From NCBI GenBank assembly GCA_029379385.1, contig CM055606.1, positions 1,240,001 through 1,304,000 on the forward strand: a DNA stretch of 64,000 nt, read 5' to 3'. This DNA is from Quillaja saponaria. Taxonomy: Eukaryota > Streptophyta > Magnoliopsida > Fabales > Quillajaceae. Below are positions 1-14,000 of the stretch, one piece after another. The notes under the pieces are model-generated. The model was given only the letters and a program-made list of their open reading frames with translations, did not search any database and was not told the DNA's origin. The position numbers were made by a program, and so were the translations under genes. Each line of letters begins with the position of its first letter. The stretch's first letter is position 1.

Positions 1-3000
1 TGTCTCATGCTATAGATTCAGTGCTGATTGTCAAGTTAATTTAAAAATGTTTCAATAGCAGAATACATTACACCAAGGAAAATAACAAATTAGAAACATG
101 GAAAGTGTATTTATTTTCTCTCATGAAATAAAAACTAAGGAGAAACAACAAGCATGAACTATGATCTCACGTTGTGATATTCTTTCAAAATAGGAAAATC
201 TGTATACTCAATTACTAAAAAAGGGGCAAATTACCTGACTAGAAAGTTTCCTTCTCCCTTAATAGAAAATACAGAGTTGCCAATAAGAGGCATATTCCAT
301 GCCCCCAGTCACCAAACATTACAGCAAAAAGAAATGGAAAGGTAACTACAGTGAATACAGCAGGATTTGCCTCCTGATATCTTGCCACCCTGCAATATCA
401 TCAAGAAAACCAGAATATAAATAAGGTATCTTTAACAAATAGAAGCAAAGACTCATTATTTTTATAAAAGAGAACTAGAGCTTAAGTTTCAGGTGTCTTT
501 CAATTCCATTCCATTTCTGGTAATTATCACTAAGACAGAACTGCAATAACGTATTAATATAAGTTGAATCGAAAGGCTTCCACTACATCAACGTATGGCC
601 CTATGCTATCACTACTTCTACGGAAATGAGAGAAAGTTGATTGGTTGAGGAAGAAATGATTGACTTATATATTGAGCATGAACTACCAAGCAAATACTAC
701 CAGGTAAGTGAATGATTTATGAGGCTTTCCTGAATTGCTTACATATGGTTCTTAGTTCATATTTTCCCAGTTCAGAGTGTATATGTGCAGAAGACTAAAT
801 AATCTTGTTCTGAATGTCAATTTCTCAGGACTGCAAACTTCAGTTGCCACCAAAGTTGTCTCCAACCCGATAGTTTTCAAGTCAAATGCTTCTTTAAATT
901 AAATTACATCCCATGTGTGCAAATATACATAGAAACTCTTTAGAAATAAAAAACTGAAATTAGCTTATCAATTCATTAGTCTTCTGAAAATTGTAATTAA
1001 TACCACTCTCCTCAATTTCTTTAGGCTAGCTTATATAAACTTTTCTTGAAACATTTAGCATTTGATACATATAGCATATGTCAAAAGTATCAATTGCAAA
1101 GTATTGTAATAGGGAAAATATAGAATATACAAGAATATATAATTTATAGGGTCAATTGCCCATGATACACTGCCCGTTTTGTAATAGCCCCTATGAACAA
1201 TCGAGGTAGGCACATAACACACTTATTTCAATCATAATTAGCAATCAACCACCAATCATCCAAATTAGTTATTAAATGTTACAAAATAACTTAAAAAAGA
1301 CTGAAGTATACTAGTTCTAAGGTTTTTATATATATATATATATATATTATTTCACTTTCTGTCTCTTGTTATTTTATTTTTTTTAGCAAATGAACTCTCC
1401 GTATTTATCCACTTTTAGCATATTTTTTAATAATTGCAATACTATTAAGAAAAAAACTTTGATGAAAATATTATCATTAAAATGCAAATTGAAACAATAT
1501 CTTATGTGATTTCTATAAATGTGGAAAATAATATTAGCAAATGTATTGATAAATTTAATATGATAAGAAAATAACGATTATAAATGATTCAACTACGGTC
1601 TATGTATTCTGTAATTGAATCAGTATAATTTTAATAATTGCAATACTATTAAGAAAGAAAAAAATTGATATGAAAATATTATCATTAAAACGCAAATAAA
1701 ACAATAACTTACATGATTTCTATAAATGAGAAAAATAACTATTAACAAATGTATTGATAATTGTAATACTATATTAAGAAAATAAAGATTATAAACGATT
1801 CAACCACTGTCTATGTATGCTAAAATTGAATCAATACAAAGAGTTAATTTTAAAGGAAAAAAAAAGATGTAGAAAGGAGAAGACAAAAAAAATGATAATA
1901 AGGCTAATTTAGTCTTTTTAAGTTAATTTGTTAGATTTAATGATTGATTTGGATGATTAGGAGGTTATTTGTTAATCATGACTTAAATAAAGGGTTATGT
2001 GCCTAAATCAATAATTTATGAGGGCTATTGCAAAATGAGTGACAATTCATAGGGGTAAAGTGCAATTGACCCTAATTTAAATTGCATATAAGAACAGAAA
2101 TTAATATGACAATTCATTAGTCACAAGAGATGAAGTGTGAATGAATAACCAGTATAACTACAATAATTGATTTATAGTTGTCCAAAAATCATTCCATGTG
2201 TGCAAATAAAACATGTGTGGCATTACATTTTGCACATACTTGTTTGCAATGACCAAAGAACAAACAAACAGACAGTAACACGATTCTCACCCATATGCAT
2301 CAACGATTTCTTGAAAAGAAGAAGTGAATTTGTTTGTCCGAAAATAGGTAGGTGGTGACTCCCTTGTATGCAGGACTTGGAAAATGGCACCAACTTGGGA
2401 GTTGGAGTCAAACGCTGCCCGCTGTAACGCATCCTGGATCTGTAAAGATCAAGTCCAAGGTCAAACACAAACTCAATATTAACAGTAATCCCCGAGGAAG
2501 CATCAACTCAAGCTATATCAAAATTAAACAGAAAGGAATTTTGTGAATAATAGAGGTACCTGTTTTGCTGCAAAAATAGGACTCCACCCCTCAGCCACGA
2601 GACACTTTTTAGTCACATCAATGCTAAGCATGTTGAGAGTGTGGTATATCGATTTCTCCTTCCTCACCTTCATTAGTAGAAAACCAGATCACCAAATGTA
2701 ATAACCACTGTTGCTTACATACCAAATATGCTAATCAATATGTTGGTATTATAATTTTGCATCTTAGTTGGAGACCAACAAGGCATTCTTTACCACACAC
2801 ATTATGAATAAGGTAGAAAATGAGCTATAGGTGTATTTTCATTAGCAATAATACATGTGCATACCAAAAGATTCCACTGCTCAAATTGATCCCCAATATT
2901 CTGCAGCAAATTACCCCGGTGAAGAAGTCCAGTATCTATAGTTAGTCTTCAGTTCTGAGAGTCTACCTGAAACCTGCAATTGAAGTGGTTAGAATTACAG

Positions 3001-6000
3001 AATTTATAAAGAACTGTGATGACAATCTTCAACACCTGAAGTACAGCGTGAACAGACAGTTGCTGGTGTCCCTTAAAAATAAGAGTACAAATAAAATGGC
3101 CAAAATGCGACAGAAATAGCTTGATGAACATCAAAACATAAATGAAACAAACATCCTATCTGCAACTAATTATTCTGATCATTAACAGATCTTAATGCGC
3201 AATAACATGCTACCGGAAAAAACATAAACTAAGGAATCATTTGAAATCCTCAGAAAGCTCATAGAATAGAAACAAGAAAATATAGTAAAAATGTTCCCAG
3301 AGTTTGATATTAATAGGCTACATCTATTAACTATCTAAATATAAGCATTGTTCTGCTTGGCATCACAGAGGAAGTTATTCTTCCCTTCCTCTTGGTAAAT
3401 GCAACCTGGATCAAGTGCTATGGAGAGGAGCATACATAACATTTTTGTGGGGCATGACCAGTGTTACCTAATTCACTACCCCTCGAACCCCAAAAATGGA
3501 TCTGTATTCCACTTTGAATGACTTAAATCATTAGTCTTAACTGTCACAGACAGCCAAAACAGGCAGCCCAAGAACACGATTCAATACAATCAATGAAATA
3601 TGAAATGTAAGAATTTTTTATAGAATGAGTGGATTTCCAGTGGTTCTTCTTCGTTTTACAGGTTCATGTCTTTTAAGAACTTACATATTTTCTTGTTAAT
3701 ATAGTTACTTGATATCTACAAAACAACCAAACTGATCTCCTGTAAGCCTACCAAAAAGACAAATACAAATCCAATTAACCCTCTGCCGCACATCATAGCC
3801 ATGCGCTTGGTAACATAACTATGAACAAGGGAAAGCCACTTCTGGCGTTTAAAGCAAGCACAATAATCTGTCATATCTCCTGTATTTAATCACAGGAACA
3901 GGCTTCTCTACTATTTAAACTTCACTAAATTCTATTTTTCTTCATAAGCAATTGTGAAATTCATTATGCTGCTCGAAACAGTATAGTAGAAACTTGGATG
4001 AAAGAAGTTATAAGAGATATGGCACTTTTTCCACAAGATGATACCAAATACATGAAAAGACATCATAATGTACCTCAGAAATCATTTGAGATTGTTTGGC
4101 CAGATCCTCTGTGAAAGGATAACGATTTGCAGCAAAGGCTTCACATATTTTAAGAATCTTGGTTTTCACCCTTTCTCCTGAGTAGAAGACCGCAAAGACA
4201 TTTTTCTCAACCTTCAGTCAACATTCACAAGTCAATATAGAACATAATTAAAAACCAAAAGGAAAATAAGGTGAAACCGTGAAAGGCAAAAATATCTGAA
4301 CTAAGGTTCAGAACTTATAACAAATAATCAGTTTGACATATAATAAGGCCAATACAAGATACACTAGAGAAGGGTGCATGAAGAATTATTCTTATAGAAA
4401 ATGAGTAGAACCCTGTCCAATGGCCACCTCAACATTCATTTTATCCTTGTAAATACACAAGATAAAATGCTAACAAATAACCCCCAGAAAAATTACTCAA
4501 ATCTAACACATTTAGAATGTAAATGACTGAGTTGCTCTCACATTCATATTGTTTTTCACAACAAACTTCAGTACTGATAACACAGTCACTTTGGACACTT
4601 TCTCTGTGTCTTCAGAAGGGCATGATTTGTAGGTTAGCTACGACCAGTGTCCAACTCAAGAATAAAAATGATATACATGCTTGTATGCATAGAACAGACA
4701 CATACAAAATGACATGAAATGAAAAGTTCAATGGAACCCAAGTAAGAATAAGAGCTTTATGGCAATAATTGAATGATAAATCTTAAATAAAACAAACTTA
4801 GAAGATGCAGGAGGTAACAAGCCCAGTATACGCACCCTACAGAAACTTAAGAAGAAAACCTTGGATTTTGATACTTCAAAACATTAATTTCATCATCATC
4901 AATTATATACCAGCAATAAACAGAACAAGTTAACAATAACTTGCACCTAATCATTTGATGATTTTGGACACTGGAAACAAAAGAAAATGTTCGCACCTTC
5001 TCTCCAGAAATAGGGTCGGTAACAGGATCCTCAACAACAGCCTGCCTTAGAAACACATTACCCCTAGTAGCACGAAATAGAATCCTCTCAAATGCCATAG
5101 ACTTTTGCCTAGGAACAAGGCCAGTGAGAAATCCCAACTTGACTTGCTTTGATGAATCAGTTAACAGTTCCTTTCAACAACCAAACAGAAAACGGTGGTT
5201 AAGTAAAAAGCAAGTTGTAGCTCTTATTGAAAAATATACAACTAGTAACTTAATAGTTCTACCTGCTCCTGTAGTAGAGGTGTCTCCATGGATTCTTCGC
5301 CTATATTGTGTGATCCATACTCTCTTTGCAGCTCTACAGCACTGCTTTGAGCTGAGTGGAAAAACTCACCAGACTGACACAAAAAAATAAAAAAATAAAA
5401 AATCTACTAATTGTCCTGTCATGTGCTAATATTTTATTCATAAAAATTTGAATCAGACCAAATAAATAAGATTAAATTGAAAGAAACATCAAATATGGAG
5501 ATTTGGTAAAGTCTGAAGCAAATTTTACTGTCTACCATCAGGTGTTTAGTTTCGTATGGGATATGTGTATGCTTCATCATGCTTTATAGTTAATGGTAAT
5601 GGTTACTATTGGGAATTCTAGCGATATGAGACAGCTCTCAACAGAGCCGCAATCAATCTATACAGAAAGTAGTAACCACTAACCAACAGAATATTGAATA
5701 TAGATTGCAATAAATATATTATTTGCAATCTTACTATGTATAACTTTCTAATTTGAGATACCAGAAATAAGTTCTCATATGTAAATCATTGGTGCTAATG
5801 TAACCTTTACCATGCCTTTCAAATGAGATTGTTATAAACTATGTGAAGAAAATTATGATTCCCAGAGCAAATTTGTTGAGAAAATCAGCCTTGCATAATG
5901 ATGGTGGTGAAAAGACTTATACAACAACCCAATGTAGTAGGTTAAAACTCGAGTATACTTTCACATTGACTAGAGACACCAGTGCACATGATATCCTCAA

Positions 6001-8534
6001 TTTCTCTAGATTACTGGGGAAGCTTCCTCTCATTGTTTTGCATCTTTCCTTAAATAACACTGTTTCTCGAAAGGGAATAAATAAAACATTAAAAGCTATT
6101 TGGTGCTCATTTAAATGCATCATATCAGCAGATAGTTGACATTATTGTCTCTGTTAACACAGGAATGCATAAAAATTGCATATTACTCTGTGGATTGAGT
6201 AGTAATGAGGTCACACCTTCTGCAGAACAAGCTTGTATTCCACAAGCTCATTATAGGAACGTTGCAACTTTTCACCATTTGCATTCATTTCAATCAGCTC
6301 TGACTCAAGCTCCCCAAGTTTTACCTAGTTCACAGACAGACAAAAGGGGAGTGTTTTTAGTAAGCTTTAGGATACAATGTTGATAGCTACAAATATCTTC
6401 TCATACCTCTAGGTCATCAATGTTCACATCAACTCGTGTCGCAAAACTTGTTGGAGACAAACCTGCCTTTGACATTTGATCCTTGAAAAAACGTAATTTG
6501 CGCGCCATCTCTCCACATCGTTTTATCTTGACAAAAAGTATATAGCAGAAACAAGATTATACCAACAAATGCAAAGAAGAACTAATTACAGAATCTATTG
6601 TTGCAAAGGAATAAGAACAAAAATAAAAATCCTGAAGGATAGAATCGGACAACATTTACATCCCTCCCCCCCCCCCCTCTCTCCCCTCTTCTATCTATCT
6701 ATGGTAAAGGTGGTTCTCGACCCAAGCTTAAGGATACTTTGCAAATAATATACTATGTCTCTCAACATTTGCATAAGCAAAATGCTCACATTTGTTTGAT
6801 AATTAAAACAGAGAAAATGTGTGTGGGTGTGGGTGTGGGTGTGGGTGTGGGTGTGGTGTGGTGGGGGATCTGCACAGGGTGTTAAGGGAATTAACCACTA
6901 ACGTTTTTTCTTTAGAAAAATGATCTGCTTGATGGTATGCACGAGATACAATACAAAGGAAGAACTGTGAACTTAATTGCAAAAGAGAGAGATGATTTTT
7001 TAACTGGTGCATCTAATAAAAATCATTGTCAGGATTTTTACTTGCCATCCTAAGTATGGGAAATCATATAAAAATCAATGCCCACAATAATATATTTTGA
7101 AGATGGTTGAAAGTTTGAAAAATACTTTAATAAATGATGATAGACCATTACTCTCATCAGTCCAAACAAAATATAGAAATTATGCATTTTCTATATTTCT
7201 TGTTCAACTCTTCAAAAAACCTAAACAATTATGTCCAACTGACACAATCGTTTAATATGCACCCCAAACTCTAAATGTCTACAGTACATCAGGCTATGAA
7301 TTCTTAGATCATTTGTCTCATGGATCTTCAGTACTCAGTATCCAGGAAAAGGTAGCAATTGTATACTTTAAATAGTGATACATTTTGAATTACTAAAACT
7401 TGTAACTGACCAACTTTTCTAGTAATATAAATTTGAAGGACAAGCTAATGATTTTCCATAAATGACTAAGGACTTCACAACTCTGTTTCTATAATTTACC
7501 CAGTAAGCCTTGAAGTAGAATTTGGAGGAACCAAATGAGCGGCTGCCCAACATTAAATAAGCTTACAACAATGTGGTTAAAAAAAAATTTGTGGTTGCTT
7601 ATTGTGGCACAGAAGAGAAGCAAACCTGAGTGGCATAAGTACGCTGAAAAGGGCTCTTGTCTGCATTGAGCTGAAAATAACAACAAGTGAAGCACATTTT
7701 AATGACAATATTACAAAAGAGAAACTTTCAAAGCAGCACACAGTAAATATTTGGCTTAGAAAGAGCAAGAAACACATTGGCGTTATCTGCTTTAACACGT
7801 TCAGTATGCTAACCCTTCTTTTTCTCATGTATTGTTTCCTTGTAATGTTCTTTTCAGTTTTTGCACTTCATAAAACTAAGAAAATACCAAACGAAACAAG
7901 CAAAAACTGATCTGCTCTTTTTTAACTAGACAGAGAGCTTATGTGAAATCAACCAAGTGCAAAGCACTACAGGTGCCACGCAATTCCTGTGTAAAATTGG
8001 ATGTTATTATTAAAATTTTTGATGTGTTTTTGAGAGCTCATTTCATCGTTCACTATCAAAATAAGTCTCGTCAGCTGTCAGTAGCTTCAGTTCTCATTGA
8101 AAACCCCCGATGAATTTGGAAAAATTTTAAACTAAAAAATGATATACCATTTTAGTGATTTAATATACCACTATTGCATCACAAAAAAATTGAACTCGCT
8201 GATCAATCAATTAGCAAGCAAATCATACTGACAGCAATTAAAAGATGCAAAAACAAAACCCTAATTACAAGTTACGAAAGAAACTATCAAATCCACATAC
8301 TAGATAAGCAATTGAGGGTTTTCTGGACATCGAAACAACAAGGAATATCAAAACGAAGAACTAAGAAGACAATTATGTACGCACATCTTTGAACTGAACG
8401 AGGCCGAGATCGCCGAGGTAAGAAACGGTGAGATGAGCGGACTCAATAGGGATGATGAGCTGAACCAGCTGCATCGGCTCCGACCGGAACAGATCCATCG
8501 GAGGACAGCAACCTCCACGCCCTGCCTCTCCCAT
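1..8534 (-). CDS. VHA-a3: V-type proton ATPase V0 subunit a (100 kDa), VHA-a2/a3 type; 5' part only, two 1-bp frameshifts
   Basis: Subunit a is the membrane stator of the vacuolar/endosomal H+-ATPase; it provides the proton half-channels next to the c-ring. Eleven coding exons are visible: 8534-8385, 7670-7626, 6526-6407, 6324-6217, 5373-5263, 5170-4997, 4211-4074, 2973-2865, 2667-2560, 2439-2291 and 389-235. They encode about 455 of the usual ~820 residues, and the gene continues beyond base 1. The start at 8534 gives [20 protein letters not shown], matching the N-terminus of Arabidopsis VHA-a2/a3. Other signatures are [53 protein letters not shown] and the first membrane segment around [11 protein letters not shown]. 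Exon 2973-2865 is 109 bp where 108 keeps frame, and exon 389-235 is 155 bp where 154 does. All other exons join in frame. A (TTC)n tract lies at about 8648-8668 in the presumed 5' UTR. Either a recently broken paralogue or a sequence with indel errors. Family assignment is very secure; a3 versus a2 is inferred partly from synteny. Confidence 0.93.
1149..2072. mobile_element. Mutator-like MITE with long terminal inverted repeats, in a VHA-a intron
   Basis: The ends are inverted copies of each other: GGGTCAATTGCCCATGATAC at the left, and the complement of a right end finishing CAATTGACCC. The similarity continues for well over 100 bp, sharing TTTTGTAATAGCCCC and GGCACATAAC-like blocks. Flanking 9-mers are TAATTTATA (1140-1148) and TAATTTAAA (2073-2081), 8 of 9 identical, as expected for a 9-bp Mutator-type target-site duplication. 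There is no coding capacity. Inside, a unit of about 200 bp is present twice (about 1428-1631 and 1632-1830). The element lies in the 1.9-kb intron between exons 2439-2291 and 389-235. A related copy is at 50421-51112. Confidence 0.8.
6661..6868. repeat. Poly-C/CT tract and (GTGTGG)n microsatellite in a VHA-a intron
   Basis: A run of C followed by CT-rich sequence sits at about 6663-6690. A hexanucleotide array of GTGTGG units occupies about 6818-6868. Both lie in the intron between exons 7670-7626 and 6526-6407. Open frames across the array are low-complexity artefacts (His-Pro repeats). Confidence 0.85.
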
Positions 8535-8669
8535 TCCCCTCTCTCTCTCTCTCTTCTCTCACACACCCTACGGTTCCCTCCTTCTCTCTCCCACGCAGAT
8601 TCAGACAGAGATAAGAGGGTCTGAGATCGATCTCAGAGTAACAACGTCTTTCTTCTTCTTCTTCTTCCG

Positions 8670-11020
8670 CTGCGAGCTTTCACCGTTCTTATACTTTTAT
8701 CCAAGTCCCCTATTATTTTTCAGTAATCAAATCTGGACGAGTTTTTATGGTCACCAAATTATTGTTAGCCTTTATTTAAAGCTGAATTTATTTATTTATT
8801 TTTTGGGTAGAATATTTAACGCTGTTTTAGTTTTAATTTGAGCAAATTAAACTTTCTTTTTTATGGTTTACTAATTTAAAATTTTTACATTCTGATTCCA
8901 GTGAAGGATGGAAAACTAACAAGAATTAATTTTGAAAAAAAAAACTAAAAAATTATCTTTTTTTAATTGAGTCATAAATATTTATTTGTTATATTATCTC
9001 ATACTTTAATATTTTATTCTTAATAATAATATATTATACTTACTCAATTTATGTAATTTTATATTATTAAAAAATCATAATAATTTACACATATACAAGA
9101 AAAATTATATTTTAATATTAAATAAAATAAATTTATTTTTTATTTTATCATGATGCTGCAATAAAAACTTGTATCAATTTTTTTTAAAAATCAAGCATTT
9201 ATAAAAAATAAAAACTAAACAAGTAATATATAAATTTATTCTTGGAAATAATATTTTTCTTTTTATTGTTTAAGAGGAAAAATGAAGGAAAGGGTAATAA
9301 TATTTTATTATTTTTTTAAAACTTTTTATTTTTATTAGGTAATTATACATAAAATTTATTAAATGATTTATTTTAAAATTTACAATTTAATTAATATTCA
9401 AAACTTTAAAAAAAATATAAAAATGGTAAAATAATTATTTTAAAATTTAAGACTTATTTTTAAAAATTATAATTAAATTATTAATCATGTAAAGTTATGA
9501 ATTCTTAGTTGTATTTATAAATTTTATTTATTTATTTATGGTATCATTAAAATATACAAATTTTACCAACAACGAGTTGATCTAACGGTCAAGACATGAT
9601 CATTATTAGTTTCAGAGGTAACCTTTAGTTTAAGATAGAATCTATGTTTTCACATGATCGTAATCACTCTAAGAGATTTATATTTTCAAGCATAATTGTA
9701 ATCACTCTTAGATGAATCTTTAATTTAAACCCCGACATAGATGCGGTGAGAGTTCATCTATTTATAGAATGATAGTGATATGGGTGTAATGTTTTCTACC
9801 GGATTGTGTGTGATATCTTACCTACCTTTCTATTTTTCTTATAAAATAATACAAAATTATTTTCTTTTCTTTTCTTTTTAATAAATGTGTAAACTATTTT
9901 CTTTTTATTTTATTATAAAGAATAAATTAAAATTACAAAAAAAAAAAAAGATTTAATATTACTATTAATAAAAAAAAAGTGCTTAAGACTTACTTGAAAA
10001 GATAAAAAAAATTAAAATATTATATTAGTACTTTAAAATTTTGTATGATAATTAAGATGATAAATATAAAAATTTTGTATCATTTATTACAATAATAGCC
10101 ATGCTTTTGATCTGTAATAAATAATTTACTACCATATTTATTACACTTCATCAACTTAAAAAAATACTTTACAAAAATAAAGACTTTTAGTTTTTTCTTT
10201 TTTGAAATTAATTTTTAACACATGTTTAGTTTGAGAGGAAGGAAAGTATAATTTACTCTTTTGATTACTTAACTTATTATTATTTTTTTAAAGTAAGTAG
10301 ACATCTAAAATAATAGCACTCTACTGTTCTACAAACCCTCAAACTATTATTATAAGAAGAAAAAAAAAATTATTAAAATCATGAGTTGTTTTTTATAGTA
10401 TTGAAGTTCAAATCTATTATACATCCACATTTGTTTGTTCTACTCATGTGTGGAGTTGAATTTTCTAACTTTTCATTTTATGTGGTTATATCTATTTTTT
10501 ATTTTTCTTAAGAAATCTGGAATTTTTACCTTCATTAATCATTAAACAAGTATGGAAAAATTTAGCAAAAAAGAAAAAACAAAAACAGTAGGCCAGGAGC
10601 AGAATTTTAAAAGATATGACCCCAAGACAAACATAATAGAAAATTTCAGCATGGTCCTCATCATTATTGAGAGAATATAATTCATCTTCAATAAGGAGAT
10701 TAAATTACACTGTTCTCAGTCTACCTACAATGCTTCCATCTTCAGGTTGCTGAGACTTGAACATTGACTGTTCAGAGGATTCTCTACATCTGGATATCTA
10801 GAAATAAGTATCATTGTTATATTTAACAATTCAGTATAAAAAATAACATGTACAAAACTCTATGCTACTTACCAACCAAAATACACAAGAATCATCAAAA
10901 TGGGAGCAGGGGAGCAAATCAAGCATGATGGCATTAATATTTTGGCTGAGACAGAGATATAAGTAAGTTCCATCAAACAAGCAATCACCTTAAATTTCAC
11001 AATGGTAACTCTCCATTTGA
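8670..11020. other. AT-rich intergenic region between VHA-a and the MCM4 pseudogene
   Basis: This is very AT-rich sequence with many homopolymer and TTTA/ATTT runs and no open frame of note. It holds the proximal promoter of VHA-a at its left end and the 3' flank of the MCM4 pseudogene at its right end. Apart from the SINE-like stretch near 9570-9835 I see nothing I can support. Confidence 0.6.
9570..9835 (+). mobile_element. Possible decayed tRNA-derived SINE
   Basis: This less AT-rich island interrupts very AT-rich DNA. Near 9578 the sequence TTGATCTAACGGTCAAGA resembles the A-box end of plant SINEs. A degenerate B-box-like stretch follows near 9628-9650, and a pyrimidine-rich tail ends in CTTACCTACC near 9825. 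The B box is weak and no target-site duplication was found, so this is only a candidate. Confidence 0.3.
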
Positions 11021-14000
11021 TCACACTCTCTTTATGCTATCACCATGAATAGAAACAAATCTTTCGCCTGCCAGTGTTGCTACTGCATTCTTAAACTGAA
11101 ATGACAGAATACCCATTAGTGCGGTCATTCACTGCAGCAGCCACACAAGGGTTGGGGAGGGGGGCACATGAGCGCGTGCACACATACATACTCAGAGAGG
11201 GAGAGGGAGAGGCTTACATCAGTAAAAAGGACATCACTGCCGGAGTTCTATTTCTTCAACTCATCCAGTAACTACATGACAATGTAGCACATAAAGGCAC
11301 ATGTTCCTATCTTGATGAATAAATGAAAAATGTTATAAAATTTCCATTCAATGATCTAGCATACCTCCAATAACCGCAATGATGGTCCACCAAGTTGCAT
11401 CTTCTCCATGATTATGTTGCGAGTTGCGAGTTGCTGTTGTCAGACTCTCACGTCTCATCCTTTCACTTGCCGAAACTCCAGTAGTAATAAGATCCATGTC
11501 AATGGTTCCTAGAAAGGACAGAAAAGGAAGCAAAAATATATCATTTTTCAATCTGGTTTGCGGTTTGCCAGGATGGAATCTATGATCCAGTTATGGAAAG
11601 CTACCAGTTAAGTGATCTGTTGCTGACTGCTGCATTGCAACTTCAAGAAGCCGAAATGCCTCCATCACATCACGCTTTTCAACCTGCAGTGCAACAAGAC
11701 ATGAATCTACAAGTTTCTATTTATGGTGCAACCCTTCCACATTATTAAGACACCAAGCAAGCTTGCTAACCAATTCTGAGAAGCGAATCCGAGCCAAGGC
11801 TTCACTAAGGTGTATCGAACTCTCAATCTGTCTGAGTGTTGCTGTTATCACCTGTTAATTTTTCAATTCAGGAATATTATAAAGTACACAGCACAGCCAT
11901 TTGAAAATCAGCTAAATCTGACATCAGAATAATGAATCTTATCATACAATGGAAAATTATAGACAATCAAGGCATAAAGAATTGAAGATTAATTTTTTTT
12001 TAAGTATATCAAAAGATAAAATTTAAAGAAAAAATCATCAGAATTTGAAACCAGCTATGTCATACCATCCTTTAAAAGATCATTCTTAATCATTTGAAAA
12101 TAAATAAAGTGCATTCCTGTATCTTTATTAAATTAATTATGTGCAACAACGTCAATGATATCATACATTGGTAAATGAAGAATCAAGCAACACTCCAACT
12201 CGCCAAGAAAACTACCATTTTGGTTCCGTTGAACATGTAAAACTAATAAGTTTTACCTTTTTGCCACTGCCAGGAAAATTTCCTCTTCTCCTCATCTCAA
12301 CATAACCTCGAGTCAACTCTTCGGCAGCTTCATCAGACGACTGTGGGTGAATATGCTTTCATGCATAGCTCACATATGCTGTTAAAGTGGGAAGGTCCAA
12401 GACATCATGCTCCATATTCTGCAAGTTGAGACATGGAATACTACAAGTAAGCAAGAGAAGGCAGTGAAGACCGGTCAGCAACAAAGGCTGATTGCAGGAG
12501 TTCAGTAGACCTCAGGATTCTCATAGTGTAGGGAAACAATATGTTTGGCAAGGCGCCTGTCTGTCTGCTCATTGGCCTTGTCAAGAATTAAGCTAAATCA
12601 AATCAAACCTGAGGAAGAACAGAGAAGTTCAGTTAATGGAGGTTGCTACCATATTTTTCTTATAACATCAGACTCTTAAGGTCTTTCCAAGCAAGCTTTA
12701 TTTCAAAATTTTCTTTTTAGACAAGCTTAAAATGAAAAAGAACCATCAGTAACCATCAGCTTTACTAATTTAATAACATTTTCTGTTGCACAATTATTAA
12801 GTGATCACACAAATTCACAGGCAAAGCTATAGTTACATAGTAGTCTAAGTAGCTGTCAATATTAGAAACCATATAACATGCCAAAGACCAAGTTGCACAG
12901 CATGTGCACCATATCTTCTAACCTGGACAGTAGTGTAGGGGGAAGGTGTATGTTATCAATGACAGACAACCGGGGATTATAACGTGACCCACTTGGATTT
13001 CCACAAGCCAACACTGAAGTCCTATCGTTGAGGGATGCAATTATTCCTGCCTTTGCTATAGATAATTAGATACAGTTTGGTGTTCCATAACCTGGAAGAA
13101 TTGAGACAAGTGAATTAGAAAGCTTATCAGGGAAATGATCATATCAGTCTTTTAAGATGCTTGTCTTTGTATTTGCATCTCTTACAAACTAAAGGAAGTG
13201 GAGAAAGTGGAAACACACAGTGATAGGAAGAGTGGAAGACATAATTTGCTAAAAAGCTCATGGAGAAACAAATCCAGCATTTCCATTAAACTTAAGAAAA
13301 ATAAAAAATCTAGCCAACCTCATACAACATGCTCCACGCATTGTCAGACATTTTGTCAAATTCATCAATACAGCAGATACCTCCGTCACTCAAAACTAGG
13401 GCACCACTCTCTAGGACCTGAAGAAAGATAGGAAGGAATAAAGTTGACTAGTTTCATATCTAGAAAATGATACAATGACCCATAATTATGGCCACTTACA
13501 GTTTCACCTCTTTCTGGGTCTTTGGTAACATAAGCAATCAAGCCAACAGCAGAACTCCCCCTTCCATTAGTGTAAATGCCACGGGGAGATAGCTTGTGTA
13601 GGTATTGGAGCAGCTGGTAGTTCGAGGATCACCAACAAGAAGGATATTGATATCACCATGGAAACTAGCACCGGATGGCAATTTTAAAGCATTTCCACCG
13701 AAAAGCTGCAAAAAAGCATTTAACTAACATTCAGCAAAAATACAGAAATTGAAGAAAGATTGAGGAAGTAAAATAAATCATCAACCACGTACTCAGGGTA
13801 TAGTATGTAAAATTTGTCTAGCCTGACAAACCCATCCTTTCTTGTACATCATCTAGCTCCCAGATGTTAGGTGCCAAAGACTTGGTCAGTCTTTCATATA
13901 TATCGGGCTGGCATGACAGCTCCTTTAATTGAGCCAGCCTGAACCACAGACCAGTAAGCCATAATAAGTAAATAATACAAGCAGAACAATATTCTAAAGA

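Noticed and set aside
6803..7012. 69-codon frame with His-Pro repeats
   Set aside because: Produced by the GTGTGG microsatellite inside a VHA-a intron.
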